Of a DNA stretch of 64,000 nucleotides, positions 12,504 through 23,236 are shown one piece after another. The translations under genes were made by a program, and so were the position numbers. Origin of the DNA: Agriotes lineatus (taxonomy: Eukaryota; Arthropoda; Insecta; Coleoptera; Elateridae); NCBI GenBank assembly GCA_940337035.1, contig OW679203.1, positions 28,343,495 through 28,407,494 of the forward strand. The letters run 5' to 3'. Below the pieces are notes generated by a model. The model searched no databases. It was not told the origin of the DNA and was given only the letters and a program-made list of their open reading frames with translations. How positions within the stretch are numbered: the first letter of the stretch is position 1; every line of letters starts with the position of its first letter.

Positions 12504-13068
12504 GCAATCCTGCGTAAATTAATAGCAAACTACATATTCTCATACCAACTGCGCAGGATGATAACAAACTAAGGAAACAAACCTTCCATTCATTTAACTA
12601 AAATTCATTTACTTTCTGCATTTCACTATGCTTATACCGAGTGTTAACGTTATATTAAAATTTTCCATGCACAGTGTTCACTCCTTTAGGGGTGCATTTT
12701 CTATCATTTATTAAAATAAATTAAATTGATCAACATGTTACCCATATAATTTTTTAAATTTTAACATAAAAACAAAAATGGAAACTTCATAATTAGAAAA
12801 AAGTCGTAATTAATTCAGCACAATGTCACTATATAATATCGTTATGTAAGTATGCAGGTTTTATTGAGGTGAATGTATTTGATAATCTGTGTTTTTCCTT
12901 TTAGAAATGTAAACCCAATTTTTAAACTATATATTTTTAATAACAACTGATGAAGCAACCATAAGTTGCGAAACGTCTTGTAATTTTTAAAAGTTTTAAA
13001 ATATTAAACATGTTACGAATATTGATTTTTTATGATTCCAATAATGAAAATCATGCATTAATAATATA
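12504..13068 (+). repeat. Right inverted terminal repeat of the Penelope-like element
   Basis: It is the inverted partner of 9,852-10,420. It ends with TGCATTAATAATATA, mirroring the start of the left arm, and carries the plus-strand copy of the hammerhead-like core. Confidence 0.85.
12947..12977 (+). ncRNA. Hammerhead-ribozyme-like core in the right arm
   Basis: It has the same CTGATGA, GCAAC/GTTGC, GAAAC, GTC order as the left-arm copy, here on the plus strand and so antisense to the element's genes. Both copies keep every core base listed while surrounding positions differ, which hints at constraint or recent common origin. Confidence 0.45.
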
Positions 13069-13339
13069 GCACATATTTTCAAAATTTTATTGACATAATT
13101 TATCTCCATAAACTATAAAATTAAAGAAAATGCTGCCCAGTTGATCACTGATGGGGTGGAATTGTATTCCTAATTGAAAGAGTCCTCATCCTGCCATAAA
13201 ATGACTTTTAGTGTAAAGGTTCTATATCATTATTAGTTTATCTTATTTTTCTTTTAGCTATTTACTATGGTTATGTTCTTCCAATTTTCTCGATTGTGTG
13301 CCGTTGATACCAATTTAAGCTGCTTATTCTATTAATATC

Positions 13340-14180
13340 GCGTTCTATTCACCAGAAGATATCTCAGCTGATAGACGACCAGAAGGGTATAAAAGCAAGA
13401 TCCTTGGCCTACTGAAGGCATTTTAGTCTAGCACTCCCAGTCACCAGCTTTAAACTTCCTGAACGGGCTTAAAACCCGAACCCAGCAGGCAGAACCGACC
13501 TGAGCGCTCTCAGACCGAAGTCGCCAGTTAGTATCGCCGCCCACCAACCTCACCACCCGTCCAGCAGTTCTTTAGCCGACATATCGGTGCCATGTTTTCC
13601 TGCCGTTTTTCCTTTACGAAGATCAGTCATTATCAGGTGGTTCCGCCCTCTGCTGCTTTAAGAGAAGCACTTGGTGCCGCGACCTGACGCCCCAAGCCGA
13701 CACAGACCCCAAGACAGAAGCCCAACAGCGAACTACAAAGGCCAAAGTAAATAGTCTTTATTCACGCGTAAGGGGCAATTCTAACGGCCTTTCTAAACGG
13801 ACTCATAGCATCCTGAAGAAGCTCCGGAGACGCAGCTCCACGTTCTGCAACGCGAGTCGACAAGCACCCTTCATGATAAGATCCGTCCGTGCAAGACCCC
13901 TCTGGTCTCGCAGATTGGCAAAGCGCGATTCATAGAGTATTCGAGAGGGAGTAAATTGCCTCCAAAGTTAAACAAATACCGAGTCGAAATCCTATTGTTT
14001 ACAAGCGGAGACATTTGGTTTCAATAATTCTAGTTCAGAAAGCACTGCTACGCAATCGGTACCGCTTTGTTAGTTGGCGCCCAAGATGTTGTGTTGGCAG
14101 CCTAGCGCCGCGGGTGCTCGAGGATGAGGTTCTGCTAGTACCTCCGTTCGAGATGCTACTGACAACCTGAAAAGTTTCTT
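13340..14180 (+). mobile_element. Possible LTR-retrotransposon leader remnant (TATA box, primer-site-like motif)
   Basis: A GC-richer block contains TATAAAAG at 13,388, a TTGGTGCCGCGACC motif at 13,671 that resembles the conserved segment just after 5' LTRs of insect BEL/Pao-type elements, and then about 75 open codons (..NSLYSRVRGNSNGLSKR..) before a stop near 13,938. A second primer-site-like TTGGCGCCCA lies at 14,074. No LTR pair, protease or RT was found, so this would be a 5' fragment only. The assignment is inference from short motifs. Confidence 0.3.
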
Positions 14181-15570
14181 TACTTTTATTCTGTGTACAT
14201 ACATTTATTATAAGAGATTTTGACCTGTATCATAATAGCTCGTATTTATAATAAAAGCTGGAAAATTGAAGCGTTTTATAAACGCAACGTGTTTTGTCAA
14301 ACGATGCCGAAGGTCGAGTTTGACATCTTGTAACGTGCCAAAAAAATTATTTGAAAGATTTTATCTACTTTGCATTGCAAACACTTTACATTTTGACATT
14401 TCGTAAATGTGACAATCTGTCAGTTGTATGAAATAAAGAGGCATGTTTCGCGGTTTTTATATGAAAAGAACAAGGCAAAGACAATAGATGCAATAGACCC
14501 TATTAAAACAATGCATTAATAACTACATTAAACAGCTAAAAGTAGATAGAGACTATTTTACGTATTTTATTTAGACCGTTCTTAATTAATTTGACTAGAA
14601 AATAATACGAAGTGTTGGTTTACAAACTGATACGAGACAATGCTGTATTGTAGATTGATGCTCTTAACCGCGTGGGGTATTTGCATTTGAAAAGTTGACA
14701 TTGCGTAGGGGTACTTACAATTAAAAGGCCACGTTTTCTAATCGTCTTGGCGGTTTTTATACTTATTTCTAAAATGTATAGGTCACCCGCCAATTCTCGA
14801 TTAGACGCTGGTTGCAGTAGTCTATTCTACAGTTTGCTGTTTTTGCATGTTCGTATATTTTATTTCCTCTCTACCTTATAATTATATCTTTCGAGTGTTC
14901 CTCGTTTTTCAACCTGAGGACGCAACCTCTACCGCTTACAGATTCGCCGAAAGATATTAGTTTATATAATTAATTAATGTTGATAGCTGAGTTATTCAAT
15001 AAAAGGTCTATGCACTCATTGCATCCATATCTATGTGTACATATGTAGGTAGCTATGCAGTCATTATTAATATCTTTATACACAAATAGTTTACATTTTT
15101 TATTTGTAATTGCTAAATGAGTTCATATAAATACGCACACGCACACGGTTCTGTTACATAGCTGCAAAAAACTTTAACTTGCTACTGTTGTTACTGTGGC
15201 CTCAAATATCTAAAATCATGGATGGTTAAGAGCTTTTATAAAGTCTCGCCGACTGGACATAAAATTGTAATGCGGCTTGGGGGAGCCCCGCCGTTTCTAT
15301 AATTTATTTCTGCTCTTATTGTCAGCTAGCTCAATGACAATGATATCTTGCCTATTTTATTTAATGTTGCTGTAATGCCTTAGAAGTTGACATGGGCTTG
15401 TACTATGCTGATAATGTTATCTCCAAAAATGTTGTTAAATAGATGGCCAATATGTTTACACATAAATTACCAACGCAATTGGAGCGAAATGACCAACTCG
15501 GCTTAGATATCAATAGCTGCTTTCGAATGACCAAATATGTATGCATCACCTACCTTAACTATTGATTCAC
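14181..15570. other. AT-rich stretch without a recognisable gene
   Basis: No open frame, terminal repeat or domain was seen. Confidence 0.5.
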
Positions 15571-15574
15571 GAGT

Positions 15575-15800
15575 GTCGTTGGTGTAATACCTAGACTTGG
15601 TTCTCACATATTTCCTCGGCGATGCTTTGGCTATTGCATCACCTTATGGCGCAAACGTTTACCTTGTTGGCTGGTTGACCACTTTAATTTGCAAACAGCA
15701 ATGGCTGTTCGGCATTCTCTGGCCGCTACCGCAACGCTTATCTGCTCTAGCAGCTTCCAAAAAATGCAGAAAAGCCCACTTTCAGCTGGCACTTGGTCAC
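15575..15800. repeat. Unclassified interspersed repeat, copy A
   Basis: The segment from AATACCTAGACTTGG through GGCGATGC..TATTGCATC, TTGTTGGCTGGTT..CCAC and TTCGGCATTCT aligns collinearly with 62,925-63,110 in the same orientation, with roughly two-thirds of bases matching by eye. No protein family is recognised. Overlapping opposite-strand frames continue to 16,010 without identifiable content. Confidence 0.5.
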
Positions 15801-16970
15801 CTTCAAAACTACATCGTCCGGCTTAAACTCGTGTCTGCCAACAAAGCACCTCCACTCGGCCAGCTTAAGCAGGTTTTTTTGCACTCTGCCAAACTGATAT
15901 CGCAGTACGGCATGTCTATACGTATTAGCGCATGGTGAGTCCACATCAGCGTAATATGCACAAACACATTGACACACGTTTAAAGATTCTTTTACGCTGC
16001 TAACATTCAAGCTTAGACTCTATGACTAAAGAATTAAGAATATACATGTATTGCTGTATATAATAATAATAATAAAATATGCTTTTATTACCATAAACAT
16101 GAAAATATAACAATGTAGTGCATACTTAAACGTTACTAGGGCGACTTTCGGTTCACAGTAAACTGTGAGCTGCTTTACCATTTAACCCTATATAAAAATT
16201 AAAATAATATAAAAATAACTGAACGTCTACCCTTAATTTTGCTTCCATCCTATGAACAAGACCATAAAAGATCATTAGTGTGTACAAAATAAAATATAAA
16301 TAAACAGTAAATGAACTTAGTGCAATTTGTTTGGGCATATCATTGAATCAACTTGCTAGGTTATGGACCAAACGACGTTGTTCAATTTCAGTGTAGCGCT
16401 TTGGCAAAGTAATATTGTTTCTAAACCTTAAATTTAGATTGTTATTTATTATATAAATATGGCGGTGTTTTATGGAGTAGGATTTTACGATACAAAGTAG
16501 AACAGTGTAAAAATCGTTTATTTGTCATATGAGGTGTGCCTAAAAGGTTCGGTAAATGCTTCGATATCTCAACGGAAATGCGCCAGACGTGCGCGTATTG
16601 TTGTGCATATACTCGTATAAATTGTAATGACTGTAAAGGCTTCACGTTGCAGCGCCTGATAATTGTAATGACACCTTCAACTTATAAAGGTTTTAGAGAA
16701 AATATAAATAATTAAATAGGGCAAGTCACCACACCATACTCTGGGTAGTTATATTAAATTTAAAGAAAACGCAAAGCTTTGCCTCTCTGTATCTTAGGCT
16801 AATCAAAATGAAATGTATTTATTACTCTTTAATAAAATGGTTAATTGCCCCTTACTATATTTTATCGAATTGCAATATTTCTTTGGGCTTGCTCCGACGA
16901 AACACAAGACTAATATCTCAGGTTAGGTTCAAATTTGAGTTTTAGTTTAAAATAATTCTTTAGAATATTT
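15801..16970. other. No recognisable gene
   Basis: Contains an 87-codon minus-strand frame (15,747-16,010, Cys-rich start) that overlaps repeat copy A and is unassigned, and a short AAT microsatellite near 16,063. Nothing else is supported. Confidence 0.4.
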
Positions 16971-16973
16971 AAC

Positions 16974-17522
16974 TCAGCGTAGCTCCGTTTCAGATATGAT
17001 GTAAAACGTCACTTCCCGTGATAGCTCCAAATTCTGGCCAAAATCGCATTTTCGGTTGATGCCATGCAATTTACTCGAACTTGGACGGATTTGGGTGCTC
17101 GGAAACACGATGAATCTCTTCAGCAAGGTGTATTCTCGAAGTACACTAGCTTTCCGGACTCCAACCACACAAAAACATGCCAAATCGTACTTTTGAAATT
17201 CTCGCCGATCTCGTCTCGGATCTGGTGCAGATGACGTCGTTGTCCTTATTTGCTGGAAGTCGCTTCCCTGGACCCAAATCTTGTTCTGGGATGCTCTTAC
17301 ACCTCTACCTGGCCTGTAGAACTTGCGATCCCTGGATTCTGAAGTTGAAATGGACCGGTGTCGCAGTTCGAAATATCCAGGTGCTCGGTGCTGAAATCCA
17401 GCCGATCTTAGTTTGATTAATTTTATAACTTCTTTATAGGAGACACTTTTGCTAACACTTCCACATGTGCCCGGTAACTTGTAGAATAAATTGGTATAGA
17501 ATTTATATGTGGCAAATAATTT
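16974..17522 (-). CDS. Long open frame without ATG, unknown; possible exon or decayed element ORF
   Basis: The minus strand stays open for about 182 codons between stops at 17,523-17,525 and 16,974, unusual for this AT-rich region. It has no ATG in its first ~113 codons; the only internal start gives a 69-residue product (MACFCVVGVRKA..). The central part is Arg/Ser-rich (RKFYRPGRGVRASQNK; PDPRRDRREFQKYD). A plausible acceptor, GGCTGGATTTCAG, lies at the boundary where GC content rises. I recognise no domain. It could be a terminal host exon (it ends in a stop), or a fragment of an element protein. Confidence 0.25.
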   Translation of the reverse strand, partial: KLFATYKFYTNLFYKLPGTCGSVSKSVSYKEVIKLIKLRSAGFQHRAPGYFELRHRSISTSESRDRKFYRPGRGVRASQNKIWVQGSDFQQIRTTTSSAPDPRRDRREFQKYDLACFCVVGVRKASVLREYTLLKRFIVFPSTQIRPSSSKLHGINRKCDFGQNLELSREVTFYIISETELR

Positions 17523-17525
17523 TTA

Positions 17526-18440
17526 TTATGTAAAAACAGCAAAATTCAGGAGCACAATTTGCCCACAACTTGACAATTACAGGCATTTATTCCTTATTTT
17601 TTAACAAAAGAGCATCACAAGTATTAGTTACAATTTCACATAAAGGAATAAAATTTGATTAACATGTTTGTTGCTTAAAACTAGAAATTGCATTTATTTC
17701 TTCTACATAAAAATTGTTCTTTCTCGTCACATAAAACGGTATTTATCGCTGCTCTGCTATGAACACTTAGTTTTAAAATGCACTGGCACTCGAGTTCAAT
17801 TTTAAACATATCACTGATTATTCTTCATTTTAGTTGCCTTCGTTCTGTATTGCTCTTATCTTGCTTTGATTTCTATCTACCTTTCAGCTTGCTTACTTTT
17901 CACTGGCCTGTACGTTTATTAATAACTCTACGTTCATATTCTTTATGCACATAACCAACCTTTCGTATTATTTGTTTACTTTCATTTGGTCCAGCTTCAA
18001 ATATGCTCAAACCTGTCGTATTACTTATAGTATATTAGCCATCTTAAATTCTTCTTTTACTCAAACTTCAAATTCAATCTTTCCGAAATCTGATTTTCTT
18101 ATGCCTGCCTTTATCCCTCTAATAATACTTCTTGCATCTCATTACCAATGCATTTAATAACTTCAACTACTGTTTAGATTGTAATTAAATAAAATATTTC
18201 AACTCTGTGCTTTAATTGACTTTGTTCAATATTTCTCTCTGCATACAGAATTAAATTTGCTAGATTTAAACCATCTCAATATTTAGAAGTGCCTTATAGT
18301 GGGGAGTGCAGCTGGCAACCAAGTTTAACTAGATGCTGGCAGTATAACGCCGCCACTGAGAACGCTACTGTCACAGTGCAATAGAGCAACGCAATAAGAC
18401 AAATTTCGGCTATAAATTGGCCAGAACAGCGTAGGAGACG
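17526..18440. other. AT- and pyrimidine-rich stretch, no gene seen
   Basis: The segment 17,830-18,140 is noticeably C/T-rich on the plus strand. The 70-codon frame at 17,945-18,157 shows no recognisable features. Confidence 0.4.
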
Positions 18441-18770
18441 CACAGGACTGGGCAGTGGTAGTTGCTGCACGAGAACGCGCCTGCACATTGTGCAATTAGA
18501 GTGCTACAATTCTTAGCTCAGCATCGTGTAACCGTTATCGAGCATCCACCGTACTCCCATGATCTGTCGCCTGCGGACTACTTTCTGTGTCCGCGTCTCA
18601 AGACGGCCATGAAAGGTGCGCGTTTTGAGGACGTGTTGATCATCCAAGAACGCGTGACAGCGATCCTGCCAGCGATTCCTATAGGTGACTTTGCTGCCAA
18701 TTTCCAAGTGTGATGTGTTACAAGGCGATTATATTGAAGGCCAATAAAGGCAATTTCTTTATCTCTTTCG
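18440..18770 (+). pseudogene. Mariner-type transposase C-terminal fragment
   Basis: The plus strand reads LHENAPAHCAIRVLQFLAQH..VIEHPPYSHDLSPADYFLCPRLK, matching the mariner pattern HDNAxxH..(34 residues)..EHPPYSPDLxPxDyfLF. The first Asp of this pair is Glu here (HEN), so catalysis would be lost even apart from truncation. Homology then runs through QERVTAIL..IPIGDFAANFQ. Everything N-terminal, including the first catalytic Asp, is missing, and no terminal repeats are visible. It lies just upstream of the Jockey-type LINE. Confidence 0.8.
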
Positions 18771-18944
18771 TCTTTGTTGTTCTTTGATACCATTCACCGA
18801 GCTGCTTAGACAGACCTTGTAATTAGCCAGTTAATATCTACTAATTTGTGAGAAATTGTGTCATATTTAAATATTATAAAGATAAGCATCGCAGTAATCA
18901 ACCTGTGATAAAACCAAACTGTCGCTTCTCAGAACCTGACGGTT

Positions 18945-19364
18945 TTGAAAATCGACTTCAGATTGCAGGAAGATTTTAGCAGACATTTTGACACGTGCTT
19001 TTTAAAACGTAGAGTTGAATCAACGTTAAACCTACTTTCGATCACTGTAATGATGGTTACCCGTACACTTTACACAGCGGGGATCCAAATGGCCAAACCA
19101 CAATGTGTCAACTGCGGCGCCGAGCATCCCGCGAGTTATAAAGGATGCTCTTACTACCGAAATTTTTCTGCTGCAATTAATCAACGTAAGCAAACATCAA
19201 GTCAACAACCCACTAACTCAGACGCTCCTAAACTTCAACGAAACAAAATTGCCAACAATAATCGTACCCTTTATGCAAGCATCGCACAACAATCCAGCAA
19301 CACTCAACATATTACCCCCCAAGATAATGTAGAACACAACACAGATAATATTCTAGATCAGTAG
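18945..19364 (+). pseudogene. Jockey-type ORF1 (nucleic-acid-binding protein) C-terminal part
   Basis: This 139-codon frame contains CVNCGAEHPASYKGC, a CX2CX4HX4C zinc knuckle followed by the NHPAxYKGC-type signature of Jockey/X-element ORF1 proteins. A Gln/Asn/Thr-rich tail (RTLYASIAQQSSNTQH) follows before the stop at 19,362. In full-length elements three knuckles precede this point; only the last is visible, so the N-terminal two-thirds are missing. The product would bind element RNA in the RNP. ORF2 starts about 60 bp downstream. Confidence 0.75.
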
Positions 19365-19423
19365 AATAGTTTCAATGATAATAGACATAATAATACCCTA
19401 CATGGATCAAATAAAAACATTTT

Positions 19424-20701
19424 TTGCATCACTACTGCCAACTCTGTTCCTCAATGGCACCAAATAAGTTACATAATATCCAGAACCTAACAATAGTAAA
19501 CTGGAATGCCAATGGTATTAAACAACAGAGATCAACATTTATTGCCTTTCTAGCAAGACACTCCATTGATATTGCCTGTCTATCGGAAATACATCTACTT
19601 AATAATGATACTTTTCGCATACCGGGGTACCAAGTGATTAGAAGAGATAGACAGGGACAGATCGCCTCTGGTGGCGTGGCAATAATAGCTAAACGACAGT
19701 TGCTGGTGACAGAACTTCAGCCCTTGCAGTTAACCAGTATTGAAGCTACAGCTGCCAAACTAATACTCAACGACATGAGCACGCTAACCATAATTTGTGT
19801 TTATAAACAGCCTAACAAAAGATTATTGGAGCAAAATATTGCCTTTCTCTTTTCTAACGAGCCTACCATAGTTGTAGGAGATCTTAACTGTAAAAACACA
19901 GCATGGGGATGTGGTGTAAATAACCCGAATGGACAACGGCTTTTAGCTTACACCAGTCATCATGGGATACAAGTCACTGCCCCCACAGAGCCAACATATC
20001 ACCCTTATCAAGTCAACCGACAGCCCGACATATTGGATATAATACTGCAGAAAAACTTTAGGCGGCCAATATTTCAAAATGTAATTGTCGAACTATACTC
20101 GGACCATCTTCCTGTGTTGATTTCCTGTCTAAGAACACCGGCACATCAATCTAGTCCTCTAAGGTTAATCAACGGCCGAATTGACTGGAAAGTATTTCAA
20201 ACACAACTAGATAATAAACTAGAATGTCCTCAGCTACTACTTACTGGTCAAGATATAGAGAGCTACTTAAGCAGCTTCACTGATAACATCAAAGATGTAG
20301 TTAAACAATCAACAGTAAGTCAGATCAAAAGAAAAACACCAACTTATATGTATCCACCCTCATATATATTGGAAATACTAAAGGAAAAACACAGAATGCG
20401 TAGGATTTGGCAAAATACTAGAGATCCACAAGCAAAAGCTTGCCTCAATCAACTCACACATAAGGCCAAGTGGGAGCTGGACAACTATAGAATCACAACA
20501 TACAAAAAATACATAAAAGACCTACAGCCGAACGATCAATCAATGTGGCAGGACACAAAAAGAATTCTTAAACAAAACACTGTCATGCCTGTAATTAGTG
20601 ATAATGGTTGCGAATATAACACAGAGGAGGAAAAATGCACCTCAAAGCTACCTTTACAACTACGTGCCATGGCAATAATCAAAGATTCCTTGAAGGTGTA
20701 G
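19424..20701 (+). pseudogene. Jockey-type ORF2: endonuclease domain and linker, 425 codons
   Basis: From about residue 20 the protein shows the exonuclease/endonuclease fold motifs in order: NWNANGIKQQR, ACLSEIHL (catalytic Glu), SGGVAII, VVGDLNCKNTAWGC (Asp/Asn), and ELYSDHLPVL (SDH box, about residue 228). These residues are all intact, so the domain alone could in principle have nicked DNA. A linker follows (KRKTPTYMYPPSYILEILKE) to about residue 400, where a frameshift near 20,640-20,680 moves the reading to another frame. It is the longest open frame in the window. Confidence 0.88.
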
Positions 20702-22090
20702 AAAACTACGTGGACTCTATTAATCTGCCATACACCACTCACTTCAAACCCACATCCCCCAAAGAAATACAAAATATAATCCTTAAGCTGCCCATCAGAA
20801 AATCCCCTGGGCACGACTTGATACCGAACATTGTGCTCAAAAACCTAACTAAGAAGCCCTAGCGTATCTGGCCACGCTGATCAATGCATGCCTACGACTC
20901 GGCTGCTTTCCAAACCAATGGAAACATGCACACATTTTATTATTCCATAAGCCAAGAAAGAATGCACACGCTCCTGACATCTACAGGCCAATAAGCTTGC
21001 TTCCCACTTTGGCCAAACTTTTTGAACGAATTATTCATTACAGGCTTAACAAGCAACTAAAGGGTATCCATATTATTCCATCATTTCAATTCGGGTTCAG
21101 CAAAAACTATTCAACTAATCACCAGCTCCTGCGGTTAACACAAGTAATAAAGCAGGGCTACGAAAATAAGTCTCACACAATTGTAGCCTTCATGGATATC
21201 ACTAACGCATTTGATAAAGTCTGGACCAAAGGCCTTATCTTTAAGCTGCTTCAGCTAGAAGTACCCACATACATTGTGAAAATTCTATCATCAATTCTAA
21301 GCAACAGAACATTTGCTGTAAGAATTAACTTAACACTATCGGATACAACGAAAATTAATGCAGGCGTACCACAGGGTTCTGTGCTAGATCCAGCTCTATT
21401 CAATATCTTTGTTCATGACATCCCACAACTGCCTGACCCATCTATGTCAATGTTTGCAGATGAAACAGCTTTAATTGTACAACACAGTGATATAAATCTT
21501 GCTGCAAGACAAATACAAATCACTGTTGATGAAAGTCTGGGATGGTACAACAAATAGTGTATTGCGATTAACCATGAGAAGTGCCAAGCAAAAATTTTCA
21601 CACTTCGGCGGCCAGCGGACCCAGCTCCACTAATAATAAATAATAATGCAATAAAGTGAAATCCACCAGCCGCTGCCATCAAATATCTCGGAGTACACCT
21701 CGATAGGCGTTTAACATGGGGCCTACACATAAACAAAAAGCTAAATGAATGCTATTCCCGTCTACGCATCGGAAATCGACACTAAAAACAAAGTACGCGA
21801 TCTTAATGTATCAGTCGGTATTGAGAGCAATAATCACTTATGGGTGCGCGGTGTGGAGTGCCACAAGCAAAACTAACATACATAAACTACAAGTGCTACA
21901 GAACAAAATCTTGAGAATTTCAGTGAACGCGCCATGGTTTGTTCGTAATTCACAAATTCACCGTGATCTAGAAGTGCCCACTGTAGAAGGCTTCATACGG
22001 AAGACAACAAAAACTTTTTTGCAAACATTGATAAGTGCGCGAGTGCTGTCAGCTATTCTTTTGGTGAAAGACATCTATATACACTATTAA
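20702..22090 (+). pseudogene. Jockey-type ORF2: reverse transcriptase and C-terminal region, broken
   Basis: RT motifs appear across three frames: LPIRKSPGHDLIPNIVL, a block reading FPNQWKHAHILLFHKP and YRPISLLPTLAKLFERII (frame change near 20,860-20,990), AFMDITNAFDKVW (motif A), GVPQGSVLDPALFN (motif B) and MFADETALI (motif C). The usual FADDTA has become FADETA, so the second catalytic Asp is Glu, and the G of SVLGP in motif B is D. After stops at 21,555 and about 21,657 the thumb (KYLGVHLDRRLTW) continues, then TYGCAVWSATSK..LQVLQNKILR in another frame. Confidence 0.85.
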
Positions 22091-22439
22091 AACGGCAACT
22101 CCCTCAGGATATTTGGTTATCACCAGACGAATCCGACAACAACTACAACAAGCCACAGAGGAATTTCATAGCGAGATGTCCTCCTTCTAATTAATCTGTG
22201 CAATATTTTTATTACATTTCACAAGACTATGTGTAGCGTTAAGTATGCTGATCTGGTTGAATAAGAAAAAAAAACGTTAAACGTAAATTCTTAACGGAGT
22301 CAGCAACCAGTACTACAACATTGTTAATTTTTAAAACTAAAACATTTTTAACAATCTAAACACTTTTCCTACAGAAGAATATCACAGCTGACTTATATGC
22401 ATTTAGTTTAGAAATATTAGCGAGGTGTCCTAGATTTTC

Positions 22440-22830
22440 GTTTATTAATTGACTAGCGCAATCTGCTTCTTGAACATTAAAAGAAAGATAAATTTAAGAG
22501 TCATCTGCGTAAAAATGGCAATTATAAGAGTTGTAATTGCAGAAATAAGGAATGTAAATCGTAAAAAGTAAAGGTCCAAGAATGGGACCCTGCGGAACTC
22601 CCAAGGTGACATTACGAAAACTAGCAGTTGTATTGTTGCAGCTGGCTTTGGTAAAAAATCAATGAAATGACATATTGATGAAAACAATTTACGGCAAATT
22701 GTATCGAATGCTTTAGAATAATCTAATAAAACAAGAGATGTTACTTTACCCGAATTCGTAGCCAGAATTAAATCATCCACAATGCTCAAAAAAGCAGTAG
22801 CATCGAAATGTTACTCAAAATACACTCATG
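22440..22830 (-). pseudogene. Non-LTR retrotransposon RT fragment (motifs A, B, C)
   Basis: The minus strand reads SIVDDLILATNSGKVTSLVL then LDYSKAFDTI (motif A). After one frameshift near 22,610 it reads VTLGVPQGPILGPLLFTIYI (motif B) and HFYADDS (motif C, both Asp intact) before a stop. The pattern is that of a Jockey/CR1-like palm domain. Both ends are truncated and no other domains are visible. It lies just beyond the Jockey tail in opposite orientation and is a separate insertion of a different family. Confidence 0.8.
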
Positions 22831-23236
22831 CGAACCAGGTCAAGTTCCCGTTACTGAGTAAAATCGGTATGCAAAAAACACAGCACAATATATTGTGATG
22901 ATCTGGTCTAATAAATATAAATTTAGCTAATGATGATGTGTCAGCAATTATTATTTATAAATTACAGATTTGAACTGAGTAAAATCAGTTTGTTGTATTC
23001 TTACTTTATTTAAATAAAATAGTATTTTTCCCTATTTTATATTTTATCTGTCTGCAATTCAAATCTCAAGAAAAAAGTTAGTTCGGTAAACACTTAACTC
23101 AAAATCAAAGGGTTGGATTCCTGATAATTTGTGAAAAATTTCACCTTAAACTGGGTATGCCACTGTGCGTCCAAGATATATTTAAAATACGCAGTCGCAA
23201 TGAAAGTGCTGCTGTCAATTACACAAAGTGGTTTGT

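Larger units (their letters stand above)
9852..13068 (-). mobile_element. Penelope-like retroelement (EN+) within long inverted terminal repeats
   Basis: A minus-strand reverse transcriptase and GIY-YIG endonuclease remnant lies between two inverted arms, 9,852-10,420 and 12,504-13,068. The order, read on the minus strand, is arm, N-terminal region (about 12,350-11,900), RT (about 11,760-10,980), GIY-YIG (about 10,870-10,560), arm. RT followed by a C-terminal GIY-YIG domain is the hallmark of Penelope-like elements, whose terminal repeats are known to occur in direct or inverted orientation. The coding region has several frameshifts and stops, so this copy is dead. No target duplication is obvious. 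Confidence 0.85.
18945..22277 (+). mobile_element. Jockey-type non-LTR retrotransposon, decayed
   Basis: In order: ORF1 tail with a zinc knuckle (18,945-19,364), apurinic-type endonuclease (19,424-20,200), RT (about 20,700-21,800), a C-terminal region to 22,090, and an A-rich run at about 22,267. ORF1 zinc knuckle plus EN/RT of this type indicates the Jockey group, common in insects. The 5' end is truncated within ORF1. At least three frameshifts and two in-frame stops break ORF2. Confidence 0.85.

Noticed and set aside
18462..18713. Independent small gene of 83 codons
   Set aside because: The sequence is a C-terminal mariner transposase remnant.
21413..21736. 107-codon minus-strand frame
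   Set aside because: Shadow of the Jockey-type RT.
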